The position numbers were made by a program, and so were the translations under genes. From an uncultured bacterium (GTDB taxonomy: Bacteria > Bacillota > Clostridia > Lachnospirales > Lachnospiraceae): a stretch of DNA of 39,385 nucleotides. The DNA is taken from positions 1 through 39,385 of the forward strand of contig CANSYK010000030.1 of the NCBI GenBank assembly GCA_947651225.1. Direction: 5' to 3'. Shown piece by piece: positions 33,509 to 39,385 of the stretch (position 1 is its first letter; each line of letters begins with the position of its first letter). The notes under the pieces were generated by a model. That model was not told where the DNA came from, searched no databases, and was given only the letters and a program-made list of their open reading frames with translations.

Positions 33509-33551
33509 TTGACAGATGGTTAAAATTAATATAAAATTAAGTTAAAATTAA
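33509..33551 (+). promoter_or_regulatory. Phosphoglucomutase promoter with triple 11-bp repeat
   Basis: TTGACA (33509-33514), 17 bases, TAAAAT (33532-33537). The region 33519-33551 is GTTAAAATTAA, TATAAAATTAA, GTTAAAATTAA: three tandem 11-bp units, nearly the same as those at 25848-25880. Relative to the -35 box the motif sits 11 bp closer than in the alpha-galactosidase promoter, that is, one helical turn. Confidence 0.65.
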
Positions 33552-33608
33552 TTTAACTTTTGAAAGGAACTTGGAGGTTTTTTCAAACCAGGAAAGGAAG
33601 GTATTAAG

Positions 33609-35327
33609 ATGGATTACAAAGAGGTGTATGAAACATGGTGTACGGATTCCTATTTTGATGAGGAAACAAAAAAGGAATTAAAGGATTTAGCGGGGAATGA
33701 AGAAGAAATCAAAGACCGTTTTTATCGTCAGCTTGAATTTGGAACCGGGGGGCTTCGCGGTGTAATCGGTGCAGGGACAAACAGGATGAATATTTATACT
33801 GTACGTCAGGCGACACAGGGTCTGGCAAATTATATTCTGAGTGAAAATGGGCAGGACAAGGGTGTGGCAATTGCGTATGATTCCAGAAGAATGTCACCGG
33901 AATTTGCAAAAGAGGCAGCACTTTGCCTGAATGCAAATGGAATCAAGGCATATTTGTTTGATTCTCTTCGTCCGACACCAGAGCTTTCCTTTGCGGTGCG
34001 CCGTTTAGGCTGCATTGCGGGAATTGTTGTCACAGCAAGCCATAATCCAAGGGAATATAATGGTTATAAGGTGTATTGGGAGGATGGCGCACAGATTACG
34101 CCGCCGCATGACAAGAATATTCTGGCAGAAGTTGCTAAGGTTACAGACTTTGGAATGATTCATACGATGGCAGAAGAGGATGCGTTACAGAAGGGGCTTC
34201 TGAACATGATTGACAGTTCAGTAGATGATGCGTATATGGCAGAACTGAAAAAGCAGAGCATTCATCCAGAGATGATTGAAAAGGTATCAAAGGATATTAA
34301 GATTGTTTATACACCGCTCCATGGAACAGGAAATGTTCCGGTTAGACGTGTTTTAAAGGAACTTGGATTCGAGAATGTATATGTGGTAAAAGAACAGGAA
34401 AAACCAGATGGGGCATTCCCAACAGTTGCTTATCCAAATCCGGAAGATGCCAAGGCATGGGAGTTGGCATTAAAGCTTGCAAAAGAGGTGGATGCGGATA
34501 TTGTGCTTGCGACTGACCCAGATGCCGACCGCCTTGGTGTTTATGCAAAGGATGTAAAAACGGGTGAATATGTCAGCTTCACGGGAAATATGTCTGGCTC
34601 CCTGATTGCGGAATATATCCTGCGTGAAAAGACAGCGAAGAATGAAATGCCACAGAATCCTGCTATTATTGAAACAATTGTTACAACGGATATGTTAAAA
34701 GCAGTTGCGGAAGAATATAATGCTGCATTAATTGAAGTGCTGACAGGCTTTAAGTATATTGGAGAGCAGATTAAACTGTTTGAGCAGAATAACAGCCACA
34801 ATTATGTGTTCGGTATGGAAGAAAGCTATGGCTGCCTTGCTGGAACATATGCACGTGACAAGGATGCCTGTGTTGCCGTGATGATGCTTTGTGAAGTGGC
34901 AGCTTATTATAAGCTGCAGGGTAAGACGCTTTGTGATGCGATGGAAGAAATGTATCAGAAATATGGTTATTATCAGGAGGGGCTTGCGACCTTGACGAAA
35001 AAAGGCATGGATGGCGCACAGCAGATTCAGAACCTGATGGCAGAGCAGAGAAAGAATCCACCAAAAGAGCTTGGGGGATATCAGGTGCTTTATGTCAGGG
35101 ATTATCAGGAGGATAAGGTTACAGATATGCGGACAGGTGAGGAGTCTCCAACAGGGCTTCCGGCTTCCAATGTTCTTTATTATGAATTGGAAAATAATGC
35201 ATGGTGCTGTGTGCGCCCTTCTGGTACAGAACCAAAAATTAAGTATTATTTTGGTGTAAAAGGCGAATCTGTTGCAGATGCAAAAGAGAAGCTTGCAGCG
35301 TTGAAAAAGGATATTATGGGAGAATAG
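33609..35327 (+). CDS. Phosphoglucomutase/phosphomannomutase (alpha-D-phosphohexomutase)
   Basis: The protein has 572 residues, the size of Firmicutes PgcA-type enzymes. It interconverts glucose-1-phosphate and glucose-6-phosphate (or the mannose equivalents). Motifs: FGTGGLRGVIGAGTNRMN near the start, active-site Ser near 144 in VVTASHNPREYNGYKVYW, metal loop ATDPDADRLG (Asp 303, 305, 307), sugar-binding GMEESYG and phosphate-binding RPSGTEPKIKYY. Everything needed is present. It has a private promoter and terminator, with a ribosome site AAGGAAGG. It joins glucose-1-phosphate from glucan breakdown, and possibly galactose metabolism, to glycolysis, so its place here is sensible. Confidence 0.95.
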   Translation: MDYKEVYETWCTDSYFDEETKKELKDLAGNEEEIKDRFYRQLEFGTGGLRGVIGAGTNRMNIYTVRQATQGLANYILSENGQDKGVAIAYDSRRMSPEFAKEAALCLNANGIKAYLFDSLRPTPELSFAVRRLGCIAGIVVTASHNPREYNGYKVYWEDGAQITPPHDKNILAEVAKVTDFGMIHTMAEEDALQKGLLNMIDSSVDDAYMAELKKQSIHPEMIEKVSKDIKIVYTPLHGTGNVPVRRVLKELGFENVYVVKEQEKPDGAFPTVAYPNPEDAKAWELALKLAKEVDADIVLATDPDADRLGVYAKDVKTGEYVSFTGNMSGSLIAEYILREKTAKNEMPQNPAIIETIVTTDMLKAVAEEYNAALIEVLTGFKYIGEQIKLFEQNNSHNYVFGMEESYGCLAGTYARDKDACVAVMMLCEVAAYYKLQGKTLCDAMEEMYQKYGYYQEGLATLTKKGMDGAQQIQNLMAEQRKNPPKELGGYQVLYVRDYQEDKVTDMRTGEESPTGLPASNVLYYELENNAWCCVRPSGTEPKIKYYFGVKGESVADAKEKLAALKKDIMGE

Positions 35328-35361
35328 GGATAGTATAACAAGGGATTTGCAATAAGAAAAG

Positions 35362-35406
35362 AGGACATCCAGAGCATGTTGAAGCATGTTCCGGATGTCC
35401 TTTTTT
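35362..35406 (+). terminator. Terminator after phosphoglucomutase
   Basis: AGGACATCC (35362-35370) pairs with GGATGTCCT (35393-35401), with an inner GCATG repeat region as loop and six T at 35401-35406. Confidence 0.88.
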
Positions 35407-35484
35407 GATTATGAAATATTGTTAAGAACAGTCGTGAATAGTAACGAAATATTTAGTGGAATAGAATTGTTCATCAGGAAGAAA

Positions 35485-35513
35485 TTGCTTTCAGCAGGCA
35501 ATATTAGTATAAT
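35485..35513 (+). promoter_or_regulatory. Promoter of the AAA-ATPase-like gene
   Basis: TTGCTT (35485-35490), 17 bases, TATAAT (35508-35513). Confidence 0.55.
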
Positions 35514-35596
35514 AGGCATAGAAAATGCTTCTTTGCGGCTATAGTTTAAATGGAATGTTTTTATATGAGGAGTATATGGGTGAAAGGATGGTGCAT

Positions 35597-37279
35597 ATGG
35601 CAAGAACAGTGGCGATAGGGGTACAGGATTTTGAAACGTTGATTTCCAATGATTATTTTTATATAGATAAAACTGATTTTATACGGGAGTGGTGGGAAAA
35701 TGGTGATAGCGTGACTTTGATTACCCGCCCGAGACGTTTTGGGAAAACACTTAATATGAGTATGTTGGAGCATTTTTTTTCGCTTGATTATAAAAAACAG
35801 GGTGGCCTGTTTGAGAAAACAAATATATGGAAAGAGGAAAAGTACTGCAGCCTGCAAGGGACAATGCCCGTAATCAGCCTGAGTTTTGCAAACGTGAAAG
35901 AAACTACATTTGAAAATACTAAGATAAGAATCTGCCAAATTCTTTCTGATTTGTATATTAAACGGGAATTTTTAAAAGAAAAAGATATCTTTACAGAAAG
36001 GGATATCAGATATTTCGACAGGGTTTCGGAAAATATGGCAGAAACGGATGCAGTGATTTCATTGCAGAAGCTATGTGATTTTATGAAGCGTTATTATGGT
36101 AAAAAAGTAATTATCCTGTTGGATGAATATGATACGCCAATGCAGGAAGCATATATCAATGGGTTTTGGGAGGAAATGGTATCTTTTATGAGGAATCTGT
36201 TTAATTCCACATTTAAGACAAACCCATATCTTGACAGGGCGATTATGACAGGAATTACAAGAGTTAGTAAAGAGAGTATTTTTTCAGATTTAAATAATCT
36301 GGATGTGGTAACAACGACTTCTGACAAATATGCAGATGCATTTGGTTTTACGCAGGAGGAAGTATCGGCTGCCCTGTATGAATTTGGATTATCAGATCAG
36401 GAAGAATGTGTCAGAGACTGGTATGATGGATTTACGTTTGGGAAAAAAACAAATATTTATAACCCTTGGTCCATTATTAAATTTCTCGATGAAGGAAAAC
36501 TGAAAACTTATTGGGCAAATACCAGCAGTAACAGCCTTGTTGGGAGGCTGATACGGGAAGGGAGTAAGGATATCAAGATTACGATGGAGGATTTGATAAA
36601 TGGCGGCATTCTTCACATAAGGATTGATGAGCAGATTGTTTTTAACCATCTTGACCATAATGAGTATGCAATCTGGAGCCTGTTGCTTGCAAGCGGTTAT
36701 CTAAGGGTTGAAAACTATACATTAGAAGAAGGAATCGAGGAATATGACTTAAAACTTACCAATAAAGAAGTTACAGTGATGTTTAAAAATATGATTGAGG
36801 GCTGGTTTAAGAATTATTCTCCGGCATATAACGATTTTATTAAGGCATTGCTTCTTCATGACAAGAAGGCAATGAATTATTACATGAATAAGGTAGCCCT
36901 TGCAACATTTAGCAGTTTTGATACTGGTAATAAGCCATCGGAGGCAGAACCGGAACGTTTTTATCATGGGTTTGTGCTGGGGCTTATGGTGGATTTGGCA
37001 GACAGGTATATGATTACTTCAAACCGTGAGAGCGGTTTTGGGCGTTATGATGTGATGCTTGAGCCGTTAAAGGGAAATGAAAAGGATGACGCCATTATTA
37101 TGGAGTTTAAGGTACATGATTCAGGAGATGAAGAAACATTAAAAGATACGGTTGATGCAGCATTATTGCAGATTGAGGAAAAGAAATATGCGGCTTCCTT
37201 GGAAGCAAGGGGGATTCCGGCTGACCATATCAGAAAGTATGGCTTTGCGTTTGAAGGGAAGAATGTGTTGATTGGCTGA
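35597..37279 (+). CDS. AAA-ATPase-like protein with PD-(D/E)XK nuclease domain (DUF1703 family)
   Basis: The protein has about 560 residues. The start at 35597 ([15 protein letters not shown]) has GAAAGGA upstream; an earlier ATG at 35576 with GAGGAG is a real alternative. The N-terminal AAA-ATPase_like domain begins [20 protein letters not shown] in family style, with [15 protein letters not shown] as the Walker A-like loop and [20 protein letters not shown] as Walker B. The C-terminal PDDEXK_9 domain has [11 protein letters not shown] and IIMEFKVHD (the D and E-x-K residues). Such proteins occur in many copies in gut anaerobes, and no physiological role is established. It is a single gene. 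No relation to the sugar locus is evident. Confidence 0.88.
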   Translation: MARTVAIGVQDFETLISNDYFYIDKTDFIREWWENGDSVTLITRPRRFGKTLNMSMLEHFFSLDYKKQGGLFEKTNIWKEEKYCSLQGTMPVISLSFANVKETTFENTKIRICQILSDLYIKREFLKEKDIFTERDIRYFDRVSENMAETDAVISLQKLCDFMKRYYGKKVIILLDEYDTPMQEAYINGFWEEMVSFMRNLFNSTFKTNPYLDRAIMTGITRVSKESIFSDLNNLDVVTTTSDKYADAFGFTQEEVSAALYEFGLSDQEECVRDWYDGFTFGKKTNIYNPWSIIKFLDEGKLKTYWANTSSNSLVGRLIREGSKDIKITMEDLINGGILHIRIDEQIVFNHLDHNEYAIWSLLLASGYLRVENYTLEEGIEEYDLKLTNKEVTVMFKNMIEGWFKNYSPAYNDFIKALLLHDKKAMNYYMNKVALATFSSFDTGNKPSEAEPERFYHGFVLGLMVDLADRYMITSNRESGFGRYDVMLEPLKGNEKDDAIIMEFKVHDSGDEETLKDTVDAALLQIEEKKYAASLEARGIPADHIRKYGFAFEGKNVLIG

Positions 37280-37510
37280 AAGAATGGTTCACCTAGAAAT
37301 AATTGGGCAAATTTGGGGCAGATGATGATCATGCCTTTTTATTTATTTCCAAGAAGCAGCGGGCTAAAAATTGTAATATCAGTGTACGAAGTGCTATTAT
37401 ATTGCAAAGGATTCGGGGGAACAGGTGTGGGACTAGAAATGTTAGAAACTGTTAAAAAGTATCACGAGTTATTTCTTAACAGTTTCTTACAAAAGATGGG
37501 AGGTAGAAAT

Positions 37511-37881
37511 ATGCTTCGGATTGGGATATGCGATGATGATGAAAATTTTTTAAAGGAGTTGGAGGGGGAACTATCAAAATATGCAGATGGCAAAGATATT
37601 ATGGCAGAGATAGAGTTGTTCGCAGAAGTGCCGTTGCTTTTAGCTGCCTTGGAAAAACGTGGGCTGTTTGATATTTTATTTTTGGACATTGAACTAAAGC
37701 AGGGTACAGGGATTGAGGTAGGGAAAAGGATGCCTGCCAGGTACATAAATCTTTTTTGGTAAATAGCAGGTATGTCTTGGAGTTTAGAGCCAGGGTAGTG
37801 GAAATGGTAAACCATGAGATAATACCAATCAGCCAATCAATGAGAAAAGAAGTAAACCAATGGATACTTAAGAACAAATAG
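37511..37881 (+). pseudogene. Collapsed LytTR (AgrA-type) response regulator
   Basis: The gene opens at 37511 after GGGAGGTAG with MLRIGICDDDENFLKELEGE and the receiver phosphorylation site ILFLDIELKQGTGIEVGKRM. Right after this, in another frame, come QVHKSFLVNSRYVLEF (from about 37740) and HEIIPISQSMRKEVNQW, ending at a TAG at 37879-37881. Those are the last motifs of a LytTR DNA-binding domain. About 100 residues, the end of the receiver and start of LytTR, are missing and the frame is shifted, so the product would be a useless truncated receiver of about 83 residues. It is probably a recent internal deletion. Confidence 0.8.
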
Positions 37882-37889
37882 GGGGAAAG

Positions 37890-38252
37890 GTGGAAGCGGC
37901 AGAGGTATTGGGGCTGGTGATGGAAGATTTTGTATTGATTTTTATCAAGCATTTCTCATTCAGCATTGATAAAACGTTTGGTTTCCTTCTTTCCTCTGTA
38001 TTGTTTATGATTACTGTTCTTTTATTACAGAAGCTTTTTTACTATGGAAAAACAGATGAGGTTTCTGCAGAGAGCCAAATAAATATAATTGTTATATTGG
38101 TCGGGAGCATATTTATTGACAGTTCCTTGGTAACTTTTATTTTGGGGATTTTATCTATAGTTATTTCTGCAAGGAACAGCAAAAAATTAAAAGAAATGAA
38201 TAGTGAATGGTATTTATTCAGAGAAGGGGAAGATGAGAAAAAGAAATATTAG
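37890..38252 (+). CDS. Small two-segment membrane protein, possibly a sensor-kinase remnant
   Basis: The frame has 120 codons from GTG at 37890, or 110 from ATG at 37920. GGGGGAAAGG lies before the GTG. Hydrophobic segments are TFGFLLSSVLFMITVLLLQK and INIIVILVGSIFIDSSLVTF, with a charged C-terminus. I do not recognise the family. It directly follows the broken LytTR regulator, where a membrane histidine kinase of the AgrC type would be expected, so it may be the membrane part of a decayed kinase. No His or ATPase motif is present. Confidence 0.4.
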   Translation: MEAAEVLGLVMEDFVLIFIKHFSFSIDKTFGFLLSSVLFMITVLLLQKLFYYGKTDEVSAESQINIIVILVGSIFIDSSLVTFILGILSIVISARNSKKLKEMNSEWYLFREGEDEKKKY

Positions 38253-38336
38253 AATTTGAGGAAAAAGCCCTTGATATATAGAGAGAGAATACAAAATGAT
38301 AATGAACAAATTATTGAGAATTAATACTTAAAACTG

Positions 38337-38365
38337 TTGAGTAGATGTGTAATATAACCTATAAT
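38337..38365 (+). promoter_or_regulatory. Promoter of the Uma2 gene
   Basis: TTGAGT (38337-38342), 17 bases, TATAAT (38360-38365), 25 bases before the start at 38390. Confidence 0.65.
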
Positions 38366-38389
38366 ACTTATAGATAGGAGGTGCAAGCA

Positions 38390-38929
38390 ATGAACGTAGT
38401 ACGGGAAGAAAAAACTTATACAATAGATGATGTTTATACACTGCCAGAAGGACAACGTGCGGAATTGATTGATGGTCAGATTTATGATATGGCTCCACCA
38501 AGCCGTCTGCATCAAAGGCTGCTTAATTTTATCAATACAGAAATAAATCTGTATATCCGCAATAATAATGGAAACTGTGAAGTTTATCCCGCTCCATTTG
38601 CAGTGTTTTTGAATGAAGACAATATAAATTATGTTGAGCCGGATATTTCTGTTATTTGTGATCAGTCTAAGCTTACGGATAAAGGCTGTAATGGAGCACC
38701 TGATTGGATTATTGAGATTGTTTCACCAAGCAGCAAGCGGATGGATTATTTGATAAAGCTTTTTAAATATCGAAATGCTGATGTTAAAGAATATTGGATT
38801 GTTGATCCTGAGAAAAATCGGATCACGGCTTATAATTTTGTACATGATACTATAGAGGAATATGCTTTCGGAGATGATGTGCCTGTCGGAATATATGAGG
38901 ATTTTTCAATAAAGGTGTCAGAGACATAA
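38390..38929 (+). CDS. Uma2 family PD-(D/E)XK protein (DUF820)
   Basis: The protein has about 180 residues from the ATG at 38390, which follows AGGAGG. The Uma2/DUF820 signature is complete: YTIDDVYTLPEGQRAELIDG at the N-terminus, HQRLLNFINTEI, VEPDISVICDQ (catalytic Asp), PDWIIEIVSPSS (Glu) and KLFKYRNADVKEYWIVDPEK. The fold is of restriction-endonuclease type. Family members are numerous in cyanobacteria and some Firmicutes, often near mobile DNA, and their role is uncertain. It has its own good promoter and lies next to a MITE-like element. Confidence 0.88.
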   Translation: MNVVREEKTYTIDDVYTLPEGQRAELIDGQIYDMAPPSRLHQRLLNFINTEINLYIRNNNGNCEVYPAPFAVFLNEDNINYVEPDISVICDQSKLTDKGCNGAPDWIIEIVSPSSKRMDYLIKLFKYRNADVKEYWIVDPEKNRITAYNFVHDTIEEYAFGDDVPVGIYEDFSIKVSET

Positions 38930-39037
38930 ATGCACCTTAATGGTGCTAAATAGGAAACACAGGGTATTTTTCGCTGTATATATGGAAGTAGTAGAAGTAA
39001 GCCTTGCAGGAAGAGCTAAAACCGTTCGTCAATGATT

Positions 39038-39194
39038 AGGAACTGTCAATAAATAACTTTGCAATTTACTTGCCTTTTTCTCCGATAGCACAGGGCAAAA
39101 ATCAGTTATATAACTCGCTATGCGCCTGATTTTTGTCCTGCACTTTCTAAAAAAATTCTGCATAACTTGCTAAAGTTATTTATTGACAGTTCCT
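39038..39194. mobile_element. MITE-like element with 23-bp terminal inverted repeats
   Basis: The 23 bases at 39038-39060 (AGGAACTGTCAATAAATAA...) are the exact inverted complement of 39172-39194. Inside, GGGCAAAAATCAG and CTGATTTTTGTCC form a second dyad. The unit is 157 bp, has no coding capacity and no clear target-site duplication. It looks like a non-autonomous element of an unidentified transposon. The rest of 38930-39335 shows no gene. Confidence 0.75.
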
Positions 39195-39335
39195 TACCAC
39201 ATGAATTTGATGGAGAGGAGGAAAACGAATATGTGTGAAGTGTTGAATTGCATAGAGAACAGGGGGCTACAGTAAAGCTTGTAGAAAGGGCAGGATATAA
39301 TTCTTTCATTGAATCATTATCTGTTTGCCAATACT

Positions 39336-39385
39336 AGAGCGTGTTTGAAAATTCATTCTCACAATCTGCACTCCCCACTTTGCGC
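39336..39385 (+). repeat. Partial copy of dispersed palindromic repeat (right contig end)
   Basis: This is identical over its 50 bases to the reverse complement of 3-52. Both contig ends therefore enter the same repeat from opposite sides. Confidence 0.88.

Overview
The window looks like chromosomal DNA from a low-GC, Gram-positive gut anaerobe, most likely a Lachnospiraceae (Roseburia/Eubacterium-like). This is an inference from strong AGGAGG ribosome sites, A/T-rich codon use, lipoprotein and ABC sugar-uptake genes without a local ATPase, and protein styles typical of that family. Both ends of the window are the same 50-base half of a dispersed palindromic repeat, in inverted orientation, so the window is probably a contig that stops in a repeat.

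Left part (1-10,300) is an accessory island rich in defence genes and wreckage. It holds fragments of a mobile-element ATPase, a coiled-coil protein, a helicase, an AlbA_2-type ATP-binding regulator and a transposase. Intact cargo is an Mrr-type endonuclease, an APH-like kinase, a DUF5655 nuclease-like protein, a complete BsuBI/PstI-type restriction-modification pair (predicted CTGCAG), and a 685-residue P-loop ATPase with zinc ribbon and winged helix. At 9,903-9,965 lie the last codons of an EF-Tu gene followed by a terminator. This suggests that the island inserted at the 3' end of tuf. A full 181-bp copy of the dispersed repeat follows.

Middle part (10,300-19,060) is ordinary chromosome: a large hybrid histidine kinase and glutamate dehydrogenase on the minus strand, a candidate structured small RNA with two GAAA-loop hairpins, a HAD phosphatase, a membrane-anchored trigger-factor-like foldase, an unknown coiled-coil membrane protein and an orphan OmpR-type regulator. 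A nest of hairpins and a strong terminator close it.

Right part (19,060-35,400) is a carbohydrate locus. A promoter carrying two LacI-type operators drives a lipoprotein, two permeases and 4-alpha-glucanotransferase (malto-oligosaccharide uptake and processing). Next come a LacI regulator with a DUF624/YesL protein, a GH36 alpha-galactosidase, a second LacI regulator and an aldose-1-epimerase-like protein. Then follow a minus-strand heptad-repeat protein, a chemoreceptor whose outer domain contains what looks like a carbohydrate-binding jelly roll, and phosphoglucomutase. The alpha-galactosidase and phosphoglucomutase promoters share a 33-bp motif of three 11-bp repeats, linking sugar cleavage to hexose-phosphate metabolism.

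The far right (35,400-39,385) carries an AAA-ATPase-like/PD-(D/E)XK protein, a collapsed LytTR response regulator, a small membrane protein, a Uma2 family protein, a 157-bp MITE-like element and the terminal repeat copy. No rRNA, complete tRNA, CRISPR array, integrase or relaxase was seen.
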